Below, in pieces: positions 1 to 8,364 of a stretch of DNA of 64,000 nucleotides. Within the stretch, counting starts at the first letter, position 1. Each line of letters starts with the position of its first letter. Below the pieces are notes generated by a model. That model saw nothing but the letters and a program-made list of their open reading frames with translations. It ran no database searches and had not been told where the DNA came from. The DNA comes from CAYOBW01 sp964402115 (GTDB taxonomy: Bacteria > Verrucomicrobiota > Kiritimatiellia > UBA8416 > CAYOBW01): positions 1 to 64,000 of the forward strand of contig CAYOBW010000004.1 in NCBI GenBank assembly GCA_964402115.1, written 5' to 3'. Made by a program: the position numbers and the translations under genes.

Positions 1-6
1 CGGCTC

Positions 7-1179
7 TCAGTCCGGCGGCAGGAAGCGGGCTGTGTTGAGGTAGAGCTGCTCGAGCTTGCGCACCATCTCCTCCACGCGGTACCCCTGCGCGGTCTGGCGG
101 CCGGCAGCCCCGAGGGCGGCCCGGCGGGGCTGATCGCGTAGCAGCGCGGTGAGGGCCGCGGCCAGCGGCTCGGGTTTCGCGGGGGGCACGAGCACGCCGT
201 TGACGCCCTCCCGCACGACCGAGGGGATGCCGCCGACGGACGTGGCCACCACCGGGCAGCCCGCGGCCATGGCTTCGAGAAGCGTGTAAGGCAGGCCTTC
301 CCACAGCGAGGGCAGCGCAAAGAGGTCGAACATGGCGTAGCAGGGCGCAAGCTCGTCGCGCGCCTCAAGGAAACGAATCCTGTCCGCCAGCCCCCGCCGC
401 CGCGCTTGCGCCTCCAGCGCCCCGCGCGCGGCCCCGTCGCCGATCAGCACGAAAACCGCTCCGGGCACGTCGCGGCAGACGCGGACCGCCGCATCGAGCA
501 GGCAGCCATGGCCCTTCTGCCGGGTGAAGCGGCCCACCGTGCCGATCACCAGCTGCTCGGGCGTGAGGTGCAGTTCGTCGCGCAGCCGTCGCACCTGGTC
601 GCTGGTATCGGTCGGCGTCGGCAGCACGATGCCGTTGGGGATGACCACGCAGCCGCGCCGGGGGCGCAGGCCAGCAGCGAGGGCGGCATCGACTTGCGCG
701 GTATAGAGGCAGACCAGGGTGTCCGTCCAGTGGGACGCCAGGCGCTCCAGCCCACGGTAGAGGGCGCGCCGCAGGTGGTCCACCTGCATCTCGAAGGGGA
801 AGACGTGAGGCGTGTGGATGACGCAGCGAATGCCGGCCTGCCGCGCAGCCAGTCGGCCGAGGAAGCCGCCCTTGGCGCTGTGGGTGTGCACGACGTCGTA
901 GTGGCCGCGAAGGAGATGGCCGCGGATCTGCCAGAGGGCGGGCAGGTCGCGCCAGGGCGCGATTGCGCGCACCATGGGAACTTCGATGACGCGAACCCCC
1001 CGTTCGGCCAGGAGATCCAGGTCGGCGAGGAAGTGCGGGTCGCGGGCCGTGGCGCACAGGACGGACACCGCGCAGCGGGCGTGGTCCAGCCCGAGGGCGA
1101 CGTCGCGCAGGTGGCGGCGCGTCCCCCCCGTGGTCGCTTCGAGGACGTGCAGCACGCGTATCGCCGTGGCGGGCTTCAT
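7..1179 (-). CDS. GT4-family glycosyltransferase (last gene of the glycoconjugate operon in view)
   Basis: Cytoplasmic or membrane-associated retaining glycosyltransferase that would add a sugar from a nucleotide donor to a lipid-linked or growing glycan; donor and acceptor cannot be read from sequence. The 390-residue protein starts MKPATAIRVLHVLEATTGG, a typical N-terminal Rossmann strand with Gly loop. The C-terminal half has GTVGRFTRQKGH and the E-x7-E signature (EGLPYTLLE) followed by AMAAGCPVVATSVGG, diagnostic of GT4/GT-B enzymes. The ATG at 1179 is chosen because it begins the conserved first beta strand; an in-frame upstream extension only runs inside the flippase gene. The ATG overlaps the upstream flippase stop by 4 nt (ATGA), implying translational coupling. 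Family assignment is firm, specificity unknown. Confidence 0.92.
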   Translation of the reverse strand: MKPATAIRVLHVLEATTGGTRRHLRDVALGLDHARCAVSVLCATARDPHFLADLDLLAERGVRVIEVPMVRAIAPWRDLPALWQIRGHLLRGHYDVVHTHSAKGGFLGRLAARQAGIRCVIHTPHVFPFEMQVDHLRRALYRGLERLASHWTDTLVCLYTAQVDAALAAGLRPRRGCVVIPNGIVLPTPTDTSDQVRRLRDELHLTPEQLVIGTVGRFTRQKGHGCLLDAAVRVCRDVPGAVFVLIGDGAARGALEAQARRRGLADRIRFLEARDELAPCYAMFDLFALPSLWEGLPYTLLEAMAAGCPVVATSVGGIPSVVREGVNGVLVPPAKPEPLAAALTALLRDQPRRAALGAAGRQTAQGYRVEEMVRKLEQLYLNTARFLPPD

Positions 1180-2837
1180 GGCTCCGTGCTCCCGGCGGCT
1201 GCCGGCGCCTGCGCGCCGCGGCCCCGCCGCATGCGCTGCAGCGCCCAGCGCAGCATTTCGGCCGGTTCGTGGATGCGCAGCAGCCAGACCAGCCCCAGGA
1301 AGACCGCGCCCGCGCAGGCTGCCGCCGCGCCGAGTTTCAGCAGAACCTGCAGACGCGCGACGCTGCTCAGGCCGGCCGCAGTCAGCAGGCGCACCGTCAG
1401 CGCCGCGGCCGCGGCGGCCGCACCTCCCGCGAGCATCGTCTTGGCCAGGCATGTGGCCAGGGGGGCCAGCGGGAAGGCCGGCAGGCCACGTTTGAGCACC
1501 AGCACCAGCGCAATGACCTTGACCGTGCGGCTGACGGTGAAGCTCAGCCCCACGAGCACGAGGGCGGCCGAGCCGGTCGCGTTAAGCATGACGACGCCGA
1601 TGTAGGTGGCCGCCATGGACAACAGCGAACAGGCGACGCCCACGGCGGTTACGGAAAACATCCGCCGCTGGGCGAAGAACGCCTGCATGAGCAGGAACTC
1701 CGTGGCATAGGCCGGGAGCACAAGGACGTTGGCGGCCATCGCCAGGGCGGTCCAGTGGACCGCGGCGTCGGTAAAGCGCCCGCCGCGGAACAGCAGCGCG
1801 GAGATCGGTTCCGCCAGCACGGCGCACACGAGCGCGAGCGGCAGGAAGATCGTGATGAGCATGTTGGTAGACTGCGTGAGCAGCTGCCCGAACTTCGCCT
1901 TGTCGTTGCGGTCCACGAGCTCGCAGAGGAACGGGAACATGGCGATGGAAAGCGCATAGGGCACCAGCCAGCCGATGGATTGGTAGAGCTTGCGTCCGAA
2001 GAAGTTGGCTTGCAGCAGGCCATCGGCGTCGAGGTGGCTGAGCACCCAGATGTTGTTGAAATTGTCGCGCGCGCGGGAGAAAACGATGCCGGCGACGAGT
2101 GGCAACATGAGGTAGAGCAGGCTCCGGAGGGCGGGGTTGTGGAGCTGCAGCGACGGACGCAGGTAACGGGCCTGGCGCGCCAGGCCGATGACGTGCGTGA
2201 TGAGCTTGCCGGTGCTGCCGATCAACAGGCCCACGGTGAGGGCGCGGTGGCCGACGCCGAGGATGCCGACGCCGACCACGAGGAAGACGAGGGCCGCGAA
2301 CTTCCAGGCGGCATCGCCGAACGCGGCCATGAAGAAGCGCTTGTACCCGGTCAGCAGCATGTAAGTTGTTGAGCCGAGCGAGAGGAAGACGAGGGCCGGG
2401 GCAATGGCGGTCAGGCCGTCGCACGCCAGCCCGAACTGTTCGGGGTGCGTGGTCGCGTCCCACGCGGTCAGCAGGCGGATGACCGAGGCGGGGGCGAACT
2501 CGAACCACGCCGTCACACCCAGGAGGATGAGCGCCTGCAGCGTCAGCACGGTGTTGGCGAAGTGCCAGGCCGCCTGTTCGCCACGGGACTCCTTCTCGCG
2601 CAGGAAGACGGGCAGAAAGGTCGGGGCGATGACCTGCTCCCCGATCAGGAAGACCGTGAAAATGCAGCCTTCGAACGCGACGACGTAGATGGAGTCCACC
2701 ACGCGGGCCGGCAGGTAGCGACCCATGACCGCGGTGAGCAAGAGTCCGGCGAACTTGAAGACCACGTGGGCCGCGCCTATGAGCGCGGCGGCCTTGAGAA
2801 TCCGCTCGCCCAGGGAATGAGTTTCCGTTTTCTGCAT
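1176..2837 (-). CDS. MurJ/MviN-like polysaccharide or lipid-linked glycan flippase
   Basis: Polytopic inner-membrane protein of the MOP superfamily, 553 residues, that probably flips a lipid-linked oligosaccharide or glycolipid to the periplasmic face. Sequence shows about 14 hydrophobic segments starting near residue 14 (ILKAAALIGAAHVVFKFAGL) and the MurJ-type segment RDNFNNIWVLSHL preceding FFGRKLYQSIGW. An Arg-rich cytoplasmic tail (QRMRRGRG) follows the last helix. It lies among GT4 genes rather than murein genes, so a dedicated exopolysaccharide or glycolipid exporter is more likely than the housekeeping lipid II flippase; that is inference. Overlaps the downstream GT4 by 4 nt; 29 nt separate it from the upstream GT4. 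Confidence 0.87.
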   Translation of the reverse strand: MQKTETHSLGERILKAAALIGAAHVVFKFAGLLLTAVMGRYLPARVVDSIYVVAFEGCIFTVFLIGEQVIAPTFLPVFLREKESRGEQAAWHFANTVLTLQALILLGVTAWFEFAPASVIRLLTAWDATTHPEQFGLACDGLTAIAPALVFLSLGSTTYMLLTGYKRFFMAAFGDAAWKFAALVFLVVGVGILGVGHRALTVGLLIGSTGKLITHVIGLARQARYLRPSLQLHNPALRSLLYLMLPLVAGIVFSRARDNFNNIWVLSHLDADGLLQANFFGRKLYQSIGWLVPYALSIAMFPFLCELVDRNDKAKFGQLLTQSTNMLITIFLPLALVCAVLAEPISALLFRGGRFTDAAVHWTALAMAANVLVLPAYATEFLLMQAFFAQRRMFSVTAVGVACSLLSMAATYIGVVMLNATGSAALVLVGLSFTVSRTVKVIALVLVLKRGLPAFPLAPLATCLAKTMLAGGAAAAAAALTVRLLTAAGLSSVARLQVLLKLGAAAACAGAVFLGLVWLLRIHEPAEMLRWALQRMRRGRGAQAPAAAGSTEP

Positions 2838-2866
2838 CTCTTCGTGGCCCCGCTCGCCTTTCCCGG

Positions 2867-4075
2867 CTACCGCTCTCCGCCCCCGTCCAGCGCATCCAGC
2901 GTTCGCCAGAGCGCCGCCGCCGTGCGGTCCGGGTCGAAGTCCGCCTCCACCCGCTGCCGGCCCGCGGCGCCGAGGCGCCGGCGCAGCCCGGAGTCATCCA
3001 GCAACCGGGCAATCCTATCAGCCAGTGCCTGCGGCTGGCCAGCGGGAACAAGCAGGCCGTTGCTTTCGTCGGTGATCAGCTCCGGGATGCCGCCGACCGC
3101 CGAGGCGACGACGGGCAGCCCCATGGCCTGCGCCTCCAGCAGGGCGTTGGGGATGCCGTCGCGGTCGCCGTCGGCGGTGAGGCGGGCCGGGAGCACGCAC
3201 ACCGCGGCTTGCCGGCAGATCGCCCGCACGCGCGTCGGCGCGCAGGCGCCGGCAAAAGTCAGGCAGTCGGGGCCCAGCCCCAGGCGGCGCGCCTGGCGCC
3301 TGAGCGCCCGGCCGGAGCGGCCGGCGCCGATGATGGTGGCGCCGATCGAACGGCCGCCCGCCCGCAGCAGGGCGAGGGCCTCGAGCAGCGCATCGAACCC
3401 CTTCTTCGGCTCCAGCCGGCCGATGGCGACCAGTGTGGGTGTGCCGGGGTCCTCGCGCGCCGGCCATTCGGCGAGCGGCAGACCGTGGTGAATCAAGTGT
3501 ACGCACGCTGGCGAGAGGGTGGGGCAGGCCGCGAGCGCCTGCCGGCGTCCATCCCCGGTGCAGGCGATCACGGCCGCCGCCCTGCGCAGGCGGCACGCGA
3601 GCTGGGCGGGGGGCTGGACGAAGAGGTCATGCGCGTGTACGGCGATGGCGACAGGGCGTGCCAGCAGTTGACCCATCAGGATCCCGACATCGGCTGTGCG
3701 CAGGGCGAAATGGGCCAGGATCCGCTCCGTGTCCGGTGCGGCGCGGGCAAACGCGGCCGCGGCCAGCAGCGCCTGCCAGCGTCCCGGCAACGCCCCAGGC
3801 AGGACCGCGGCGGCGCGGCGCGCGGCCAGCCAGCGCTCGGGCGCCGTGCGCCGCCACCAGGCAGCAGCCTGCCAGGCGCGCGGTTCCCAGGGCCGGGGGC
3901 GGACGGTCAGGCGGGTCTGGAGCCAGGCGGCGCCGTCGGGCGCGAACGGCGGATGCGCGAGGGAGAGTGCACCGAGGCGGATGCCCGCCCCTCGGGCGTG
4001 CAGGGCCAGGAGGTCGCGGACGATGAACGTCTCCGAGAGCGCGGGAAAGGCGCCGACCACAACCGCGAGTTTCAT
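2867..4075 (-). CDS. GT4-family glycosyltransferase
   Basis: Predicted GT-B fold glycosyltransferase, 402 residues. N-terminus MKLAVVVGAFPALSETFIV matches the acceptor-domain start of colanic/exopolysaccharide GT4 enzymes (the FP-x-SETF motif is typical of WcaL/ExoL-like members). The donor domain carries LVAIGRLEPKKGFDALLEAL and DGIPNALLEAQAMGLPVVAS with E-x7-E-like spacing and VGGIPELI. The start ATG at 4075 overlaps the stop of the upstream GT4 by 4 nt (ATGA). The WcaL-like N-terminus suggests a role late in repeat-unit assembly, but that is only a family tendency. Confidence 0.9.
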   Translation of the reverse strand: MKLAVVVGAFPALSETFIVRDLLALHARGAGIRLGALSLAHPPFAPDGAAWLQTRLTVRPRPWEPRAWQAAAWWRRTAPERWLAARRAAAVLPGALPGRWQALLAAAAFARAAPDTERILAHFALRTADVGILMGQLLARPVAIAVHAHDLFVQPPAQLACRLRRAAAVIACTGDGRRQALAACPTLSPACVHLIHHGLPLAEWPAREDPGTPTLVAIGRLEPKKGFDALLEALALLRAGGRSIGATIIGAGRSGRALRRQARRLGLGPDCLTFAGACAPTRVRAICRQAAVCVLPARLTADGDRDGIPNALLEAQAMGLPVVASAVGGIPELITDESNGLLVPAGQPQALADRIARLLDDSGLRRRLGAAGRQRVEADFDPDRTAAALWRTLDALDGGGER

Positions 4076-5226
4076 AGGTCGCTCACTTTTGCCGCGCGCT
4101 CTCGCCGCACGCGCTCAAGCACGGTGGCGTAGAAGCTCTCGGTTGCCGTCGCGGCCGCCGGCCAGGTGTAGCGGGCCGCGCGCCGCAGACCGCGCTCGAC
4201 GAGGCTGCGTCGTAGCGCGGGGTCTGTCAGCAGCTTGCGCAGGGCCGCGACCAATTCCGCGGTGTCGCGCGGGTTGACGCACAGGGCGGCGTCGCCCACG
4301 ACGCCAGGCAGGGCGCCGGCCGTGGACGTGACGACGGGAACGCCGCAGGCCATGGCCTCTAGGGGCGGCAGCCCGAAGCCCTCGTCCAGCGACGGGAAGA
4401 CGAAAGCCTCCGCCGCATTGTAAAGACAGACGAGGTCATCGGGAGCGACCGGCCCCGTGAGGCTCACCGCATCCGCGAGCCCGTGGGCGGCAATGCGCTG
4501 CCGCACCGACTCCGCGTCCCAGGCGGGGTGGCCGGCAAGCACGAGCCGGTGCGCAAACCCCTCCTGCCGGAGCTGCTGAAAGGCGTCCACGAGGCGTGGG
4601 AGGTTCTTCTTGGGCTCGAGGTTGCCGACGAACAGGAGGTACGGTCCCTGCAGCCCGAACGCCGTGCGCACCCGGGCGGCAGCCGAGCCTGGGGGGAGCG
4701 GCCGAAACCCGGCGTCGATGCCCAGGGGGATGGTGACCAGGCGGGGCGTGACCGCCGGAAAACGCGCCAGCAGGGCCTCGCGCGTCGCGGCGGAGGGAAC
4801 GATGATGCCATCGGCGCGCCGGATGGAGCGGGGCAGCATCAGCCCGTAGTGCAGGCGGTTGACGAGCGTGCAGCGCGCCGGCTGGTCGAGGGCGAGGAGA
4901 TCGTAGACCGTCAGCACGATCGGCAGGTGCGCGCGCAGGGGGGCGATGTAGCCGGGGGCGTGCAGCAGGTCGTACCCCGTCCGCACGCGGCCGGGCAGCA
5001 GGGCCTGCTCCCAGACGATGCGCAGGGGACGGAGATGCGTCGGCCAGCGCGTCCGCACCGTGCGCGAGCGCGGCCCCGCGAAGTCGGGGCCGGGGTAGCG
5101 CGGGGGGACGAAGAAGGTGTAGGCAGCCTCCCCGCCCGCGGCGAGGGCGGTGGCGAGATGGAGAATCGCGTGCTCGACGCCCGAGAAGGGCTGGCGCAGC
5201 AGCGCGGCGTTATAGGCTACTTGCAC
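4072..5226 (-). CDS. GT4-family glycosyltransferase (mannosyltransferase-like)
   Basis: 384-residue GT-B glycosyltransferase. It begins MQVAYNAALLRQPFSGVEHA, the N-D/A-x2-L-x5-G-(I/V)-E pattern seen in WbdA/mannosyltransferase-like GT4 proteins. Later motifs are LFVGNLEPKKNLPRLVDAF, and DEGFGLPPLEAMACGVPVV containing E-x7-E. An HAPGY segment follows the first domain. Ten nucleotides overlap with the preceding GT4 gene (5217-5226) and four with the following one, so the three GT4 genes form one translational block. A nucleotide-mannose type donor is plausible from similarity to GT4 mannosyltransferases, unproven. Confidence 0.91.
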   Translation of the reverse strand: MQVAYNAALLRQPFSGVEHAILHLATALAAGGEAAYTFFVPPRYPGPDFAGPRSRTVRTRWPTHLRPLRIVWEQALLPGRVRTGYDLLHAPGYIAPLRAHLPIVLTVYDLLALDQPARCTLVNRLHYGLMLPRSIRRADGIIVPSAATREALLARFPAVTPRLVTIPLGIDAGFRPLPPGSAAARVRTAFGLQGPYLLFVGNLEPKKNLPRLVDAFQQLRQEGFAHRLVLAGHPAWDAESVRQRIAAHGLADAVSLTGPVAPDDLVCLYNAAEAFVFPSLDEGFGLPPLEAMACGVPVVTSTAGALPGVVGDAALCVNPRDTAELVAALRKLLTDPALRRSLVERGLRRAARYTWPAAATATESFYATVLERVRRERAAKVSDL

Positions 5227-6374
5227 GTGACGTCCCGGTAGATGGTTGAAAGGTTATGCCCGAACGCCGTGAGGCTGAAGGCGTCCGCGATCCGCGTCCG
5301 CGCGGCGGCGCCAAGGCGCTGGCGCAAGGCGGGGTCGCGTCCGAGGCGGCAGAGTGCGTCGGCCATGCGGGCGACATCGCCGGGCGGCGCCAGGAGCCCG
5401 TCCCGGCCGTCGCGAATCAGCTCGCGCGGACCGGCGTCAGCCACGGCCACGACCGGCAACCCGGCGCACATCGCCTCGGCGACGGCGCGCCCGAAGGGCT
5501 CGCGCGCGGCCGGATGGAGCAGCGCATCGCTGGCCTCGTAGACCGGGGCCATGTCGGCCTGGAAGCCGGCGAAGACGACGCGTCCGGCGAGATGTGTCTC
5601 CGCGGCGCGCTGGCGAAGGGCCGCCAGCGTCCCGGGATGATCGCCAAAGCGGTCGTCGCCGACCACCAGGAAGCGGGCTTCGGGCAACTCCGCCGCCACG
5701 CGGGCCGCGGCGTCGAGGAAGAGATCGTGGCGTTTCCAGGGGATGAAGGCGGCCACCATGGTAACGACGAAAGCGTGGGGCGGCAGGCCGAGCGCGTCGC
5801 GGGTGGCGCTCCGGCTTCCCCGCGGGGCATAGGCCGCGACGTCGAACCCGTTCGCGAGCTTGACGACGCGGCCGGGGGCGGGCGCGTAGCGGGCGACGTC
5901 GGCCGCGACCGCGTCGGAGATCGCGAGAATGCGCGTGGCCGAGCGCGCGAGGCGCGGGCCCAGCGCTCCCAGCGGCACGAGGTCACGGCAGTGCCAGAGG
6001 CACGGCACGCCCGCGCGGGCGGCGGCGGCCCCGGTGAAGAGGTGGGCGGTCGTGCTGTTGGCGTGGACAAGGGCGATGCGCTCGTCGCGGATGATGTGTG
6101 CCAGCCGGCGCACGGCGCGCAGCCAGACGTACGCGTACGCGCCCAGGCGCCATGGGTTGCGCGTGCGGTAGAGCCGGCGCAGAGGGGCGTGGCGGAGCGG
6201 CACGCCCGCACCCGTCAGCACGTCGTCGAGCGGACCCGTGCCGGGGAGGACGACCGTGAAAGCGGCCGTGCGAGGGGCGACCGCGCCGACGATATCGAGC
6301 AGCCCCCGCTCCGCGCCGCCGCAGCGGCTGACGTGGTTGACGAGCAGCACGCGGATGGGGGCGGGCGCGCTCAT
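5217..6374 (-). CDS. GT4-family glycosyltransferase
   Basis: 385-residue GT-B enzyme. The chosen ATG at 6374 gives MSAPAPIRVLLVNHVSRCGG, whose RVLLVNH strand and CGGAE loop are the standard GT4 start; the much longer open frame upstream is antisense-like shadow of the hydrolase gene. The donor domain shows MVAAFIPWKRHDLFLDAA, LLHPAAREPFGRAVAEAM with E-x7-E, and GLPVVAVADAGPRELI. Overlaps the hydrolase stop by 4 nt. Together with the two following GT4 genes it would provide three sequential transfers to the same carrier. Confidence 0.9.
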   Translation of the reverse strand: MSAPAPIRVLLVNHVSRCGGAERGLLDIVGAVAPRTAAFTVVLPGTGPLDDVLTGAGVPLRHAPLRRLYRTRNPWRLGAYAYVWLRAVRRLAHIIRDERIALVHANSTTAHLFTGAAAARAGVPCLWHCRDLVPLGALGPRLARSATRILAISDAVAADVARYAPAPGRVVKLANGFDVAAYAPRGSRSATRDALGLPPHAFVVTMVAAFIPWKRHDLFLDAAARVAAELPEARFLVVGDDRFGDHPGTLAALRQRAAETHLAGRVVFAGFQADMAPVYEASDALLHPAAREPFGRAVAEAMCAGLPVVAVADAGPRELIRDGRDGLLAPPGDVARMADALCRLGRDPALRQRLGAAARTRIADAFSLTAFGHNLSTIYRDVTCK

Positions 6375-7258
6375 GACGACGCCTGGCCCGCGCGGCCCGC
6401 GCTCGATCCGGCGTCCGCGTCGAGCAGCCACGCAGCCGTGAGATCGAGGACCTGCCGCTCCCAGGCCAGCGAGTAGTAGCTGTGGTTGGCTCCGTCGATC
6501 AGGTGGAAGGCGGCGGGGAACGCGCGTTCGCGGCAGAACGCCTGGTAGGCGGTGCGCGACGGCGCGGTGTCGGGGTCGTTGCTGCCGTGAATGAAGAGCA
6601 GGCGCCCCTGCCAGGCGCGGCAAAAGGCGTTCAGCCAGTCGGTCTCGCTGCGGAGTTCGTCCGCCGTGGCGATCTCGTTTCCAGCCACGGCCTGCCGGAC
6701 GAGCGCGGTGTTGACGCGGCCCGTGAGCAACTTGCGCCAGGTTTCCGGGCGGGCCAGCTTGCGCAGGTAGGAGAGGAGCATGGCCGAACTCTTGCGGCGC
6801 TGCGACGCGCCGGTCTTGAGCCAGCCCATGGTTTCGGCCGACCAGAGAACGAGCGCGTTGGTGTCGGGTATGCGCGGGGCGGCGGCCAGCGCGACCTTGC
6901 AGCCGGAGCAGATGCCCAGGATGACGATGCGGGCGCCTGGCAGGTGTTCGCGGAGGCAGGCCGCGGCGGCAACGGCATCGTCGATCATGGTGGCAATGCC
7001 CGCGGCTTGCGTGGCTCCGTCGCTCTCGCCGCGCCCGCGGTAGTCGAAGCGGAGGCCGGCGAATCCCGCGGCGGCCAGGCGCCGGGCGGCGGTGACGAAC
7101 ATGCGGTGCGGGCCCAGGCGGCAGCCGGACCAGCCGTGGAGGAACACGATGCCCGTGGCCGGCGGGCGCGCCGCGGCGCCGCCGTTCGGCAGGTGCAGCA
7201 CGCCGCGCAGGGTCTCGCCCCCGCAGCGGAACGTCACGGGCTGTTCGGTGGCGTTCAT
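6371..7258 (-). CDS. alpha/beta hydrolase with Cys at the nucleophile position (exosortase A-associated hydrolase 1-like)
   Basis: 295-residue alpha/beta hydrolase. Visible are HGWSGCRLGPHR (oxyanion-hole region), FDYRGRGES (strand/loop after beta4), and the nucleophile elbow GICSG at 115-119, where the normal Ser of G-x-S-x-G is Cys117. Near the C-terminus a DPDT and a GANHSY segment supply the likely acid and His. From memory, hydrolase 1 of exosortase A-type polysaccharide loci also has Cys at this position next to a hydrolase 2 and an acyl carrier protein, the same neighbours as here. It may act as a thioesterase or acyltransferase on carrier-bound acyl groups (inference). ATG at 7258 overlaps the upstream hydrolase by 4 nt. 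Confidence 0.85.
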   Translation of the reverse strand: MNATEQPVTFRCGGETLRGVLHLPNGGAAARPPATGIVFLHGWSGCRLGPHRMFVTAARRLAAAGFAGLRFDYRGRGESDGATQAAGIATMIDDAVAAAACLREHLPGARIVILGICSGCKVALAAAPRIPDTNALVLWSAETMGWLKTGASQRRKSSAMLLSYLRKLARPETWRKLLTGRVNTALVRQAVAGNEIATADELRSETDWLNAFCRAWQGRLLFIHGSNDPDTAPSRTAYQAFCRERAFPAAFHLIDGANHSYYSLAWERQVLDLTAAWLLDADAGSSAGRAGQASS

Positions 7259-8085
7259 GGCGGCGCGAGCTCCTCCAGCCAGGCGAGCGTGCGCGCCTGC
7301 AGGGGCGCGGTGTCCGCCAGGCCGACCAGGCTCCAGAACGGGGGCAGGGCGAGGATTGCCAGCGTCGTGGCCAGGCCGGCGGCCCGCAGGGCCGCGTCGA
7401 GCTGCTCGATCGGCTCGGCGGCAGTCGCGGCCGGCGTGGCATGGGCGATGAGCACGGGGCAGGGGGCAGGGGGCAGCGCGCGGGTGGCGTCGAGCGCGAC
7501 GAGCGCAGCGTGCAGCGCGGGGGTGAGCGGGTAGCCGTCGAGGTCCACCGTGCGCCCCGCTGCCAGTTCGTCGGCGAGGGCGGCGCGCGAGCCGCGGCTG
7601 CTGCCGAAGGTGAGCATTTCCTTCATCAGTTTGCGGCGAAGCTCGTGATCGAGATACGCGGCGCCGCTGACGACCGGCTCCCACAGCGCGAGCCAGGCGA
7701 CGTCGTCCCGCGACGCCGCGGCGGCCAGCGCGAGGGCGGCGCCCACGCGCACGCCGAGCAGGCCCACGCGGGCGGCGCCCGTCTCGGCGCGGGTCCACGC
7801 GATGGCGGCGGCGAGGTCGGCCTGCCAGCTGCCCACCGTGCAGGTGTCGAAGTCACCCTCGCTGTCGCCGCAGCCGGCGTAGTCAAAGCGGAGCACGGCG
7901 TGGCCGCGCGCGCACAGGCTCCGGGCCAGCTCCACCAGCGGCCGCTGCGCCGCCTTGCGCTCCTCGAAAACCGCGTGCGCGCACACAACCGGCAGCCCGC
8001 CGGGCGTGGCGGGCGCGTGCAGGGTGGCCGCCAACCGCCCCCCCGGCCCCGCGATGCAGACAGCGGTTTCGGACGACACGAGCAT
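7255..8085 (-). CDS. alpha/beta hydrolase fold protein with Arg in place of the nucleophile (hydrolase 2-like)
   Basis: 276 residues with the alpha/beta hydrolase fold: CAHAVFEERKAAQRP after beta3, FDYAGCGDSEGDF after beta4, and an elbow GVRVG at 111-115 that aligns with G-x-S-x-G but has Arg113 instead of Ser. No nearby Ser or Cys replaces it, so it is unlikely to be a classical serine hydrolase. Hydrolase 2 of exosortase A polysaccharide loci has, as far as I recall, a similar G-x-R-x-G elbow. It may be a non-catalytic partner of the Cys-containing hydrolase encoded immediately downstream with a 4-nt overlap. ACP lies 21 nt upstream. Confidence 0.83.
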   Translation of the reverse strand: MLVSSETAVCIAGPGGRLAATLHAPATPGGLPVVCAHAVFEERKAAQRPLVELARSLCARGHAVLRFDYAGCGDSEGDFDTCTVGSWQADLAAAIAWTRAETGAARVGLLGVRVGAALALAAAASRDDVAWLALWEPVVSGAAYLDHELRRKLMKEMLTFGSSRGSRAALADELAAGRTVDLDGYPLTPALHAALVALDATRALPPAPCPVLIAHATPAATAAEPIEQLDAALRAAGLATTLAILALPPFWSLVGLADTAPLQARTLAWLEELAPP

Positions 8086-8106
8086 GATGGGCGACAGCCT
8101 CCCGGC

Positions 8107-8361
8107 TCAGCCAGCCTGCTTGCCGCGCACGTACGCGGCGAGGGCGGTCACCGACTCGAAGTTCGCGACGCTGAACTCCCCGTCGCCGATCTGGATGCCG
8201 AACTCCTCCTCGAGGCCCACGACCAGCTCCAGCAAACTCACCGAGTCCACGCCGTAGGCATCGATCAGCGACTTCTGTTCGTCAATCGCCTCGGGGGCGA
8301 TTCTCATGAACAGGCGCTTCACGATCATGCGCTTCAGTTGGTCTTCCAAACGATCCGTCAT
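8107..8361 (-). CDS. acyl carrier protein
   Basis: 84-residue acidic helical protein matching the phosphopantetheine attachment family. The DSVS motif has Ser40 as the attachment site (YGVDSVSLLELVVGLEEEF), with helix I before it and an FESVTALAAYV helix at the C-terminus. Usual ACPs are 75-90 residues. It is embedded between two hydrolases and a GT2, 3 nt from the GT2 gene, and shares the operon with two ketosynthase-like genes, so it is probably a dedicated carrier of this pathway and not the housekeeping AcpP (which usually has DSLD). No phosphopantetheinyl transferase is in the window. Confidence 0.95.
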   Translation of the reverse strand: MTDRLEDQLKRMIVKRLFMRIAPEAIDEQKSLIDAYGVDSVSLLELVVGLEEEFGIQIGDGEFSVANFESVTALAAYVRGKQAG

Positions 8362-8364
8362 GCG

